A stretch of 64,000 nt of DNA from Alligator mississippiensis (GCF_030867095.1 NC_081829.1:87670261-87734260), one strand, 5' to 3'; shown: positions 48,890 through 60,600, numbered from the stretch's first letter. The notes: generated from the sequence alone by a model not told the origin. Made by a program: numbers and translations.

Positions 48890-50355
48890 TGAGGCAGGCA
48901 ATTATTTTGGCTAGAGGGCTGCCTAATGAGTTTTGGTGAGCTGTCAAGGGCTGCAAGGGTAGCTCCACCCCTTGGCAGGTGCCCTGCCCCTTGGCAGCCA
49001 TCTTTAGACCTGAAGCCCCACCCTTACCTTTGCTACTGGAAGTCCTTCCCCTTGCCTGGGAAGTATTCGTTTTGGGAGGGGAGGGTTGCCACCTGAACCA
49101 GAAAAACACCAAATCATATACTAAAAGTCAAACATCTATAACTTATTTTAATTTAATTACAGAAAATATTTTGTCATGATTTGTGTCTGTAGCGTATATA
49201 GAGGTGACTATATAATAGATCAAAAATAAAGTCTTACTCTTGTGTTTTGTGTGGGGGGTTGTAAGCAGGTGTGGCTGTGGGGGGAGGGTAGGTTGTGGGG
49301 TGTGTGTATGTGGGGGGCTTGGGGCAGAGTGTGGGTATAGGGGGTTTGGGGGTGAGGGAGGATGGAGGGCTGGGGTGGACCCTCACACACTGCCCCCCTC
49401 CATGGTGCATAGCCCCCACCACTAGTGGCAACAGCAGGGGGCAGGCGATCAGGGCCCTCGTGGCCTGCACAGATGCTGCTGCCCAGTGGTGTGCAGCTCC
49501 AGCCAACGCTGTACACGGTGACAAGGAGCGCAGCCAGGCTGATCTGCCTCTATCACACGGGGCTCCTCATGGCGCACATGCAGCTCCTGGCACTTGCGCA
49601 CCACCAGGCGAAGCTGTGCAGGGCCCCCTGCCGCTTCTGGCGGAGTCCCGGCACCTGCATGTAGCAGGGAAGGCAACCAGCACCAGACTGCAGGGCTTCC
49701 CTCCCATGGTGCACGAGTGCCAGGAGCTGCACATGTGCCAAAGGGAGCCCTGCACCATAGAGGCGGGCTGGCCTGACTGTGCTCCTTGTCTCTGTGTGCA
49801 GCTCTGGCTGGAGCTGTGCGCCATCAGGCAGCAGCACCTGCACGGGCCACGACTGCCCTGAGTGCACCCTGCCTGCTGCTGCCACTGGCAGTGGGGGCTT
49901 TGTGTCGTGGGGGGGAGTGTATGGAGGGTCCCCACACCCCATCCTTCCTCACGCTTATGCCCTGCTCACCTGAGCTCCACGCTCCTGCCACCCCCCTGGG
50001 TGCGGGCTCCATGCTCCCTGCCCTCACCCAGCTGCAGCTCCCCCTCTCCCCACTCCCACTGCAACTCCCCTCCCCCTGCTGTTTCCCTACCTGCTGCCCA
50101 GAGCGAACGCTGCAGCAGGGACAGGAGGAGCTGCTGGAGGCCGGGGAAGCCAAGCAGGTGCCCTCAGTGGCTACAGCAGTGGCAGCAGCAGCCGCGCCTG
50201 GAAGGTACGTGCTGGCTGGGCCAGGCCCTTCCATGCATCAGTGTGGGAGCGGGGCACAGGAGCTGTGCAGGGTACAATTGATGGGCTCCCGTGGATTGGG
50301 TGGAATTGCCTGACGGGCCGGATCTGGCTTGTGGGTTGTGTTTTACCTGTCCCTG
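48890..50355. mobile_element. hAT nonautonomous element, 1.5 kb
   Basis: The left end is gaggcaggcaattattttgg and the right end ggttgtgttttacctgtccc. Flanks ccttagat (48882-48889) and cctttgat (50356-50363) are an 8-bp duplication with one mismatch. The interior contains a G-rich stretch at 49245-49375 and imperfect repeats around ggagctgcac and ctgcacatg words. Many overlapping open frames reflect composition. Confidence 0.85.
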
Positions 50356-50363
50356 CCTTTGAT

Positions 50364-51539
50364 CCATCTCTCTGTATCTACCTTTTCTCTATTCTGGCTC
50401 TCTATAGTGCCAGTCTGAGTGAGTCCTGGCCTAGGGCCAGTGCATACATGGAGTAGAGTAAACTGATGCAATGCAGATACTATCAGTAAATAATCCATAT
50501 AGTTCTTGCTTATAACATACATTGTGCACAATACCTCTGTTCTCTCCTGACTTCTTTCTATGACCCATAGTTGGGCTACCACCGCTGAAAGTTGACCTTG
50601 TTACTTTTATATTGTGCTTTAGCCAGGGTAGGACTGAATATCTGCTCTTACATTTTTACAGTTGTGAATTAGTTGGTAAACATTTCCTCAACAGGATTTA
50701 TAAGCTATATATGAGCAGACAGCATGGCACGCACAGTATTTTCCCTCCTGAGTTTATAGGAAATGATTTACTATGGAAGGGATTTTTCTTTACATATGTT
50801 TTTTAGTTTCTAAACCTTTCTTCCTCAAATCAATATTTGACCACAATGTTAATGGAGCAAAACTGAAAACATTCTAGTTCCTGGCATGAAGCTTGTTGGT
50901 AGTCCATAAAATAGCTGGGAAAAAAACTTAGGAGCTCTGCTAACTCACTGCACACAACACTGAAGCCTGAATTGACTGGTTTTAACTTGGAGACAGCTGA
51001 CATGAGCACTGAAAATGAACTTAGTGTATATTTGTATTAAAAATGAAGCCAATTTCAATTTGTTTTGTTTTGCTGGGATATTTTAAACGGTCCTTTTAAA
51101 ACACAATCCCTTTTAAAACATACATCCTTGGAGGTCAGGATGTGCTAGTAAATCTGTATAAGTTATTGCTCAAGGTTCTCTGATCAGGAACAGTGAAACC
51201 CAGGGTCTCATGCAAGGACTGCATCTTCTCAAACTTTTGCTTTGGCAGGATGAGTATGCCAGTTGTTTATGCTCTTCTTGTGCTTTGCATCTTTGCCTGT
51301 TATAAAGCTGGAGGCTTCAGTTAGCTGTAAGGGAGCCAGGCATCCCAATGCAATGTCAAAGGTTTGTGTTTTTTTCTTTTCTTAATTTAAGGCATTTTTT
51401 GCCCCCCCAAATTTGTATAACATGTCTCATTCTGTTGGTGTAAGAAAAGATACTACCAACCTCTCCCCCCCGCTTCCCCTCTCCCCACCCCTTTGCTTCT
51501 TGCATATTCCCTGGACCAGCACAGCTACATTTCAACCCT
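50364..51539. other. Intergenic, no gene seen
   Basis: Apparently unique sequence between PRDX3 and SFXN4 with no supported gene. Confidence 0.45.
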
Positions 51540-52430
51540 ACTATGGACATACCCATATGTACACATATAGACTGTAATACATGTCTATATGTATATATAC
51601 AAGCATACATGTGTGTATGCTTGTGTATATATATACACACACATACCTGCACATGGGGGGGGGGGGTTGTGTATATATACAACCATACACATATATACAG
51701 GTATATTCCCTAGGGAATACATGTGTATGTACCTATGTGTATGTGTGCATATGTGCATGTATTACAGTGTGTGTACGTGCATATGTCTGTGCATTAGTGT
51801 GTGCATGTGTGTGTACATATATTACTGTGTATTGTGTATGTATTACAGTATGTGTACTGTTTACACGTGTATGTATATCACAATGCGTGCGCATGTACGT
51901 ATTACAGTTTATGTGCAGTATGTCTATGTATATTAACATGCATTTGTACAGTATATTTACACATTATTTACACATTACAGCAGCGCTTCCCAAACTTTTC
52001 CTCAGCACGACCCCATTTATGGCCCCATTTCCTCAGCATGGCCCCTCACTCCCAACCCACAGCTCCCCAACCCTACAACCTCATGTGCTGATGTTGCAAC
52101 CCCATTTGGGGTCGCAACCCACAGTTTGGGAACTGCTGCGTTACAGTGTAGGTGTATTATAGCATAAGTGTGTAGTGTATTTGTGTGTACATGTGTATGT
52201 GTACATGTATTACAGTATGTGTAGTGTCTGTACATGCATAATGTGTATTTGTGTGTGTGTGGACATGTGTTTATATGTATTACAGTAAAAGGAGTGTGTG
52301 TACTTGTGTGCATGTAGCAGTCTGTGTGTACAGTGTGTGCATACCAGTGTGTATGTACATATGTATACATATGTGGCACAGTATATACATACATGTGCAC
52401 ATATGTACATGTATGTGCAGCCCGGTCAGT
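51540..52430. repeat. TG/TA-rich minisatellite
   Basis: About 730 bp of alternating purine-pyrimidine sequence (tgtgtatgtacatgta type), in which a word like gtatgtattacagtatgtgt recurs about every 50-100 bp. It is interrupted by a 158-bp hAT element. Open frames over it (Tyr/Cys/Val rich) are meaningless. Such DNA can adopt Z-form and is usually length-variable. Confidence 0.85.
51981..52138. mobile_element. hAT MITE inside the minisatellite
   Basis: The 158-bp element starts cagcgcttcccaaactttt and ends cacagtttgggaactgctg, clear inverted repeats. Flanks cattacag (51973-51980) and cgttacag (52139-52146) match at 7 of 8 positions. The target is the recurring tattacag word of the minisatellite. 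Confidence 0.92.
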
Positions 52431-52449
52431 GTTGCCAGGTGCATGATAA

Positions 52450-52735
52450 TAGTTTTTTTTAATATATTTTGGAACATTTTTCATGTTCCAGGTCAAATTA
52501 ACCAGATCAGTTCTGAATCCTTTTGACTTAATTATTCAAAACACCATATGTGGCTCTGCAACCAGCAAGTATCCTCAGATACTCAGGCTTCAGATACTTC
52601 CAGATCCATCAGCAGGCATCCTACATGCGGGCCCAACCCCAGAGGTTTGGGGTTTGGATGCCCCCGAGTTTCATTTGCCCTCAGCCAATGGCCGCTGAAG
52701 CAAGCTAGGGAGGAGTCCCTCATTTCCATAAAGTA
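52450..52735 (-). repeat. U2-headed SINE-like repeat, copy A (body)
   Basis: The reverse complement contains ggctgagggcaaatgaaact, gggggcatccaaacccc, tgtaggatgcctgctgatgg, gaagtatctgaagcc and a tail ttaatttgacctggaacatg. Copies B and C share this order on the plus strand. A U2-like head in the same orientation lies at 53371-53412, which would make a longer element with later insertions between. Confidence 0.7.
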
Positions 52736-53370
52736 GGTATGTAGCCGAGATCCTCCCACTGGAAGCTGGCCAGTGGGAAGCTACAAGACTCGAAGGGCGT
52801 GGATGTTTGGTTCCCTGGAGACAACCAGCAGTGGTGCACCTTGTGCCACAGTTACTTGTCCCTGGGGAACACCCATGCCATGCACGCTTTGGCTCATGGC
52901 AAGTTACCCCATGGGGATTGGGGGAGGCTGTGTGCTGGCCTCAGCAGCCTTACCTGGAGTCCTACGGGCCTCCCGGGGCTGCAGCGGTTCTGCTGTGCAG
53001 AGCCTGGCCAGCAGCGGAGCGTGCCTCCAGGCAGCCCAGCTCTGCTTTTCAGCAGCACTCATCGCCTGAGCATGCACTGTACTGGGTTTTTTTTTCATGG
53101 ATTTTTTTTTACTCCTGCATATCCAGGGGTCAATAAAAACCACAGGAAAATAAAACAGTGCAGTGCACACTCGGGCAGCACGCCCTTGTAGCACGAAGAA
53201 CACCAGACTGCGCAGTACATGGCGCTGCAAATATGTTTGTGGTGCCACATACCGCACGACCCCGCTCATGTAGACGTGCTTATAGGGTCTACCCACAAGA
53301 CTTGTGTCCTGTCCACAGCGCATTTGGACAGGGTGCACCCTCCACTACACAATGCTTGACTACCAAACCA

Positions 53371-53412
53371 GTGCAGCCACTTGATCTTAGCCCACAAGAG
53401 GTGCAGAAACCA
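53371..53412 (-). repeat. U2 snRNA-derived head, minus strand
   Basis: The reverse complement reads cctcttgtgggctaagatca followed by agtgg, aligning with the U2 snRNA 5' region (GGCCTTTTGGCTAAGATCAAGTG), which contains the branch-point-recognition flank. It is not a U2 gene: there is no Sm site and no 3' half. Confidence 0.7.
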
Positions 53413-53431
53413 GGTGTATGACTATTACTGT

Positions 53432-54170
53432 ATCACTTCTTGGCCTCTTGAAGGCTCAGATCAAGCATAGTGGCTTCTTAACCTGGCAGGAGAAATACTA
53501 TTTTTCTGTGTCCAAGAAGGCAGTTTTCCTGAACCGCTTTGCAGGAGAACTGCTCCTCTGTTGTGGTTCAGTACCTGCTGAGGTGCACTGGCTTTAAGCC
53601 CAGTGTTTGGAAATGGGAGTCTCCTCCCTTGCTTGCTCCAAGGGCCTTATGGCTGAGGGCAAGCAAAACTCAGGGGCATCCAAACCCCAAGCCTCTGGGC
53701 TTGAGCCTGCAAGTAGGATGCCCACCAAAGGTTTTGGAAACATCTGAAGCCCCAGGCAGTGGCAATATGTAGGGGGTGCACGGGATGTGTACCCCCTGAG
53801 AGTGCTGGTGCACCCTCTGACCGGCCACGCTCGCTGCTTAGGCGGGGGGGGGGGAGGGGCGCAGGCAGGAGTGCTGGTGCCCCCCCTGCAAGCACCAGCC
53901 AGGGAGTGGGAGCTTTGCTATCAGCTGCAGGGAGACTACCCCCTTCCCCCCCCGCCCCATCAGTGAGACTGGTCGCGGGGGACCCCCACCGCCTGTCACT
54001 GACTGGTTGCTGGGACAGCATGTGCTCCCCCTGACTAAGGTGGCACCAGTCGCCTATGGCCCTAGGTGCAGGCGGAGGATGTTTGCAGGTAGTACAGCCA
54101 CTTACAGTTTTGGACTTTTGGATTTGGAATTAGTTTTGGCTAATTTGACCTTGGATACAAATTGTATATA
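53432..54170 (+). mobile_element. U2-headed SINE-like repeat, copy B (SINEU-like)
   Basis: It begins atcacttcttggcctcttg and continues ctcagatcaagcatagtgg, matching U2 snRNA nucleotides 1-40 (ATCGCTTCTCGGCCTTTTGG...). The shared body follows from about 53615 (ggctgagggcaagcaaaact, ggggcatccaaacccc, taggatgcccaccaaagg). It is interrupted at 53757-54058 by a GC-rich hAT element, resumes with ggaggatgtttgcagg and ends near ggctaatttgaccttgg. SINEs with U1/U2 heads are known from crocodilians; assignment to that group is by structure, not by a library match. Confidence 0.75.
53757..54058 (+). mobile_element. GC-rich nonautonomous hAT element inserted in copy B
   Basis: The 302-bp element starts cagtggcaatatgtaggggg and ends ggcaccagtcgcctatg. 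Flanks gccccagg (53749-53756) and gccctagg (54059-54066) match at 7 of 8. Comparison with uninterrupted copy C shows the surrounding repeat resumes directly after it. It defines the termini of the family also present at 5386 and 62884. Confidence 0.88.
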
Positions 54171-54429
54171 TAAAAATGACTATTACTGTATTCGCATGAC
54201 CACTTCAACCCTTATACCATGTACGAACAGTCATAATAAAAAAAGTATCAGTAATAATAAAAATCATTTAAAAAAAACTTTGCTGGCCCAGTTCTTGCTC
54301 ATTCTTTACAGCCAGCAATATCAAATACAGAAGGAGATGGATGCATAGACTTGTTTGCATAGTGTATGATCGCTTTTTCCAGCAAACACAATCATTTTGA
54401 GTTTCCAAGTGGGAAGTTTCCTATTTAAG

Positions 54430-54610
54430 AGCCGGGGGTGGGCACTCGCAGAGTGCGTGTGCTCACAGACGATGCAGATGCACTGCCCAGCCCCGCGCAT
54501 GCTACCCCGTGGCTCGTCCTGCCCCACCCGGCCGGCACCATGGACGTGAACCTGCAGTTCTGGAGCGCGTGTGGCCAGGTGCACGTGGGATGGCTACCAA
54601 GGGTGGAGGG
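54430..54610 (+). promoter_or_regulatory. SFXN4: Small CpG-rich promoter region of SFXN4 (putative)
   Basis: A locally CpG-rich, single-copy stretch between two SINE-like repeats, directly around the proposed first exon. No TATA box. Confidence 0.5.
54540..54578 (+). CDS. SFXN4: SFXN4 exon 1 (putative)
   Basis: A strong start context (GCACCATGG) opens MDVNLQFWSACGQ, ending in phase 0 at CAG followed by GTGCAC. It aligns with human SFXN4 EPNVRFWITERQ, where the next residues are SFIRRFLQW. The donor is weak, and the first exon rests on a 13-residue match plus promoter-like context. Confidence 0.7.
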
Positions 54611-57600
54611 AGGGAGAGAGGGAGCTCTGGACTTCCCCAGCCATGTGGCTGCAAGATGATCCAGCTGGGAGGAAGAGCCGCCCAGGCCCCTGGGCCTGGC
54701 TCTGTCCTGTGCACAGAAACAACACAAAGGCTAAAGCTGTATTGTGCTGTGCAGTGCTGCCCCTTTGGCATCGCCACTTGTTGGGGAACCCTCCTGTGTG
54801 TCCTTGTGCCCCTGTGATCAAGTCCTTGCAGGACTGCACCCTGTCCCCTCGGGATTGATATGCCAGCTTCTGTCCCATACGTCAATTTTCCAGGTGTGCT
54901 CTTGGCTCCTCCCTAGCTCGCTCCTGCGGTATGGCTGAGGGCAGGCGAAACTTGGGGGCATCCGGTTCCTCTGGGCTTTGACCTGCGTGTGGGATGCCTG
55001 CCAAAGATGCTGGAAATATCTGAAGCCCCTGATGGGGGTGGAGGATGTTTGCCAGTTGTAGGGCCACTTGTGGTTCTGGACCGACTCATGGATTTGGACT
55101 TGATTTGTGTGAGTTGGCTTGGAAGGCAAAACATTTCTTTAAAAAAATAAATGTTCCTTACACGTTTTTTTATCATGACACGTTCAAGTAAACCTCTCCT
55201 TATCTTGCTGTTCTGCTCAGAGTTGTATAACAGCTTTCCTACCTTGAGGTCTTGGGAAAATGTTCAGGCTTCTCCCTCATGTAAGCACAGGTCTCCCTTG
55301 CTTTATGTGGGTTCTGTCTATGTGAATTCGCTCTTATGCGATGACCCTTTTTTTTACCAAAAGTGCATTATGTGCAAGGTAAATTTACTCTTATGCGATC
55401 AGTGCGGTGGAAGCCTGCAGTCAGCTGCTTTGTGTGGTGCACTGTGGGAGTGACATGCACCAAAATATAGTCAATCTGCTCCTCACTCGTTGTCTGCGAC
55501 ATGTTCTTCTGTAGTTGCCGTCCCCATTACGATAGTGCCCTGAGCTTGTGCTGCTGGTGGATACCAAAATTGTCTTGTAAAAGTGGTAGAAATAGGTCTG
55601 GGGGTCAGTACAGCTGAGGTCTTGGAACATATCCCTATCTGTTACATTGTAAAGTGGGTTTCCTTTCTGCAAATTCAAGTTATGCATGTATACATAAGGA
55701 ACACATGTACAGCATAAAGCGAGGGAAACCTGTATTTTGAAAGCACCATCAGTGCCATCCCCCAACACGTCTCTTTCTGTCAGTCTTTTTTCCAAAGGCT
55801 CTAGCACTGGCTGGACCATCTGGACCCTTTTGTATTTCTGAGTGTCTCAGCCATCAGCAGAGGGCTCGGAATTGAGAGTGTGGTCGGGAGTAAAAGGCAA
55901 GAAAGTTTTATTGACTTAACAAAAAAACCCACAACTACGCGTAGTAACAAAGCAACAATGACAGACAATAACAATTTGTGTCAGCAACTTATCGGCAGTC
56001 CCCTCTGATGTACGACAATTTTCTCTTCTGCAAAGCTCAGTGAAGCCAGGCGTCCCTGACCTGCGCTGTCCGAGGGGTACTGGGAAGGACCTTGGTATTC
56101 AGTCCTCAGGATCCTTGAGATCCATGGGCCCACTGAATTCAGGTCAGCAGCTAATTTGAAATCAGTAGATTCTCTCACACTGCTGTATCTTCCTTCTAAT
56201 GATTTCCGGATGTGCTAGCCAATTTATAACTTCTCAGCTATGTTGATAACTCACAGCCATTCAGATTCTCCCACTACAAACTTTCCTTAGGACTGACCAA
56301 TAGCAGTACAAGCCTTTGCATTCTTTTGATAAGGTTAATTTTGACTACGCCACAAGGCCTACTACTACTTCTACAAGGCCTTGCTAAATTTACTAGGCCT
56401 CACTACATACAAGGCCTCACTAAGCTTTGACTTTAATGAGGCTCTTAGCGGCAACATACAGCTTACAATATCTAAACAAACAACAAAAACACCTGGTCTA
56501 ATCCTCACAGAGTGCTCAGCAAGCACCTTTATCACATGGACATAATTTTCAGCTGTTACACTTTGCTCCACAGTAAGTGCCCGGTTGGCGCCACAGTGTT
56601 ACGTGTGGCACGTGCCAGGGGACCCAGGCTCAGGGAAGCCCAGCTGAGGCAACTAGGGGTTGTCTAGGGCAGTGCTTCTCAACCTTTGTACCAGGACCTG
56701 TTTGTAAAAATTGAGGGCCAGTCCCTGCCAGTGCCCCTCACTCCCAACCTGCTGCCCCCCAGCCCCAGTCTCCCAGCGTGTGGGGCAGGGGGTGGTTGTG
56801 TAGGCTGTGTGGAGCAGCCTCTTGCAGGCTGGAGCTCTGCCAACCAGCCAGGGAAAACAGTGTTTCTCCACATTTTTCTCCTTTAAACGTGAATCCATTT
56901 GTCAAGTTTGGTCAGGACCCTTTCATATATTCTCGCGACCCACTTTTGGGTCATGACTTACGGGTTGAGAAACGCTGGACTAGAGCATGCACCTGAATTC
57001 TAGGAGGAGCGAGGCCTGGCCTGCAAAGTGAACGCCTTCTCTTTTCTTTGAAATAGCAACAGCTGGGATTTTCCCTTGTATTTGTGTGTGGTCTTGTGTG
57101 GCTCCTTCTATCAAAAGTCCTATGTAAAAGTACCCTGTTCCTTCCCACACTTTTTTATGTCTAGTATTAAATGGCTTTCTGTGGGAGCAGGCTTGGCCTT
57201 TGGTCATCTGCAGATTGCTGGCTGCTTTAAAGTTTCTTGAAATTTGTGAATTGAGGCGCCAGGAAAGTGAGGGTGTAATGGTACTGCTCCATGCCAAGCA
57301 GACTGTGGAAAAGTGTGTGGGCAGCATCCGTACATCTCTGCAGTCTACTTTTGCTTGGGATGTATCAAAATAATCTCAGCTTCCTCCTGGCCCTGCCACT
57401 GCCTGGAGTCTCTGCAGTGTTTTCTGCAGCCTTGCCCCTGGCTTGGGCATGTTCCTCCCACTCTAGTCCTGACCTGCTCCTGAAGTGGTGGCATGCCTTC
57501 CACAGTGCCTCTGAGGAAGGGGCTACTTTCACCCAGCTGGGACCTTAGGGTGCGTCCAGACAAGTGTGCACGTGTAGGGGCACACATTTCCCATGGTATA

Positions 57601-60600
57601 AAAAGTAGACTGCTGCTTTTTGCCCCAGGGCATGCCCTTTCTGGCGCACAGCAAATTGGCCTGGGCGGGGTAGGGGAGGCTGCAGCCAGCATCTGTGCTG
57701 GCCACAGCAGCCTAACCGGGGGCCTCCCAGAGCAGCAGCAGCACCACCAGTCCAGCAGTACGGAGCCTGGCTAGAAGCCATAGCCACTGGCCACGCTCTG
57801 GCTGGCCAGGCTTTATTTCTGGTGGCACACGCTACTGCCGTGTCTTTGCCCTTTTTTTTTGACACTGGGATCTCCCAGCATCAAATTTTAGTGCCACACT
57901 GTGAATTAGCAGCGTAGTGAACGGGTGCACGTGCACTACATATGGTTTGGGGCACCTCAAATAGCACATGCATACTTAGCTGGATGCACTGTTAGTTGCG
58001 TAGGGTTTTTTTTACAGTACATCCCAAGGCAGGCATATTGGTTTGAGTATGACCCTGGTGGGTGGATCCTTAGATGGCATAAATCACTGAAGCTTCATGG
58101 AAGTCGATGATCTTTTGTCGCTGGAGACCTGGTCTGATAAATTACATACATGAGTCATATTTAGTCCTGAGAGTAACAGCAGTGTGTGTGTGTGTGTGTG
58201 TGTTTGTGTGTGTGTGCGCATGAGAACATGCGCGCACACCTGGAGACTGGATTGCACACATAAATATTGGAAGACATGGCCCTAACCACTTTCTCCTTTA
58301 GCTTAAAATGTCTCTTGGTGTGTAGAACTTCTTGGGCTTTCCACTCAAAATCATATTTAGTGAGATTAAATATATTTACTCTTTTTAAATATTAGGCTCT
58401 ATTTACAGTTATAATTAAACACCTTTATACCTGGGTTTTTATATAGGTGCTGTTGCAGCTGACTAATGTAGAAGAATATTTCCCTCTGGTTTACTGGTTC
58501 AGCTTTGGTACAGTTTCATGGGAGATGATTGGAAGGAAACATTGCAGGCTTTTATATCTGGCGTTTTTGTTTCTTCTAAATACCTTTTTTAATTACTTTT
58601 AAGAGAAAACCACACTAAAATAACAAAAAATCCCAAGACAAGAAACACAAAACAATCCCCCAAACAGAAACAAATCCTGTGAAATACTTTGAATATGACC
58701 AAAGAATTGTACATATATGAAGTTTTCTTGAGACTCCTGTGGTTACCGTTAACTGCCAAGTGCACATAAATGCACAAACAGATTATAGAGAAAACAACAG
58801 TAAAGCAGTCGAGTGCATCATACCAAGCCTGGGGTTCCACTTCCAGTTTAGAAGCCTCTTAAGTAATATACAGTGTTGCAAATAAAGAGCTATGTTCTCC
58901 CCAAAAAAGTAAAGTTATGTAAAGTTATGTAATGGTTTGAAAACAGAGCATTACAATCTGAGTAAAATAGGAACTGTGCTTCTTTTCGTAATAATAATAT
59001 GTTTTTTTCCATAGATAAAATGGTGACTGGGGCCTCGCTTTTTTGGTGTCCTGCCATGCCAGGACGTTCCTGTTTCACCCAGACTTATGGTGACCAACCA
59101 CCCAGTTTTTCCTGGGACAGTCCCAGATTTTGGAGGCCAGTTCCAGGCATGGGGCGCAGATTAAAATAAATGTCCTGGGCACGGGGTGCAGTCCATCGGA
59201 GAAGGGAAGCAGCCTGGTGCCCAGGAAGGTGGCCTGTTGCAGCGTACCGCTCTGCCTCTGCCTCTCCCTGCAGCAGGCCGCTGACTTGGGCAGTGGGAAA
59301 GGGTGATGGAGGGGGGATAGTGTCTTGGAGGGTCTGTATTTCCAGCTGGGATGGAAGATCATCCTACCGAGACTGTTCCCTGGGATGCCACACTTCCTGG
59401 ACACTGTCTGCTTCCAGGACTCTTATGCTACACAGTTGTCCATGACTGGACATATTTTTTTCCCCCTCTAGTTTCTGCCTTCCAAAAACAAGGTTTGTGT
59501 TTTATTTGTGGGTATGTGGTATTAGGAAAACTGGGTAGATGGTTATGATGCAGTTGGGACAAAAAGAGAGGAATGCTTTCAAAATGTGCCTTACCATGCA
59601 GATTTTTCATTCCCGGAGAAGCTGGTAGGAATATTCCCGTGGTAACTGCTGAAATTTAATTCTGGATTCTGCTTCCATTGCCAGGAAAAGGATTGCTCGC
59701 TTGTGCATCGATTCTCTTAAAAAACCAAAACTTCCAGAAAATCATAGGGCACAATCCTCTTTATCTGCCTAGCACATTTTACTCCAGCCCCAGCTTAGAC
59801 TGTACCTTTCTGTCTGTTGATACAGACCATGCCAAGCCTCCACAATGTATTTTAAGTCAGTGAGGTGGCATCTTCATGTGGGCTGCAAATGAGCTCAGTC
59901 TGCCAGTCAGTCAGGTCTCACAGGCAAAGCAGTGGCGGGCTCAGTCAGAGCTTGGATGAGAAACCTCTTTGTCAAATGAAGCCTTCTGCAAGAAGTAGCA
60001 CTGAAACGGTGATTCATTCGGTGGACTCCTTCCTTTTGGTTCAGTATTGACGCAGATGCACCAGCCTGGGGTTGGGTAGCCCTGTGCTTTTACTTGTTTT
60101 TGAAACGAGCTGTAAAATGATACTGTGACCAGTTGTAGTTAAGATTTTTGTGGCCCTTTTGTGAATGATCAGGATGTTTAGGTTCTTGGCCAAATTCAGT
60201 CTCAAAATGCCTCTCCTTGTTTCAGCTGCCTTGTTTGTGGTACGCCAGAAGAAAACAGAACAAGAATTGAACAAGAAGTCAGGACAAAAAGGGCCAAATC
60301 CTATTCTCTCTCTAACATATCTAAGCAAGATCCTATTCTGCTGTGCCCGAAGTCCCTTAAAAAATGCTCATGCAAGGCTGAGTCCTTTTCCTTGCTACTT
60401 CATGCAACTCAGGCCTCTACCTAAGATGAAGGTGCAGTACAGGAACCCAGACAAGATAGAATAAGATCACACACGCTTGAAAGTCTGAGTGCCATCTAGA
60501 TGGTGCAATCAGATATATTACATATTCAATTGAAACTATGGGGAAGTTTTAGGGAGAACATAATCAAACACGTACATAGGTACATGCGCATCCAGCTCTG

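Noticed and set aside
51581-52162. 193-codon Tyr/Cys/Val-rich open frame
   Set aside because: It is a translation of the TG/TA minisatellite.
53432-53490. A functional U2 snRNA gene
   Set aside because: Only about the first 40-55 nt resemble U2; the Sm site and 3' stem-loops are absent and repeat body follows.
54502-54885. Overlapping minus-strand open frames around the SFXN4 first exon
   Set aside because: They are antisense to the proposed exon and promoter, of mixed composition, and lack homology.
59911-59968. A 5S rRNA gene
   Set aside because: Only part of the internal promoter region matches and the 5' half and terminator are missing.
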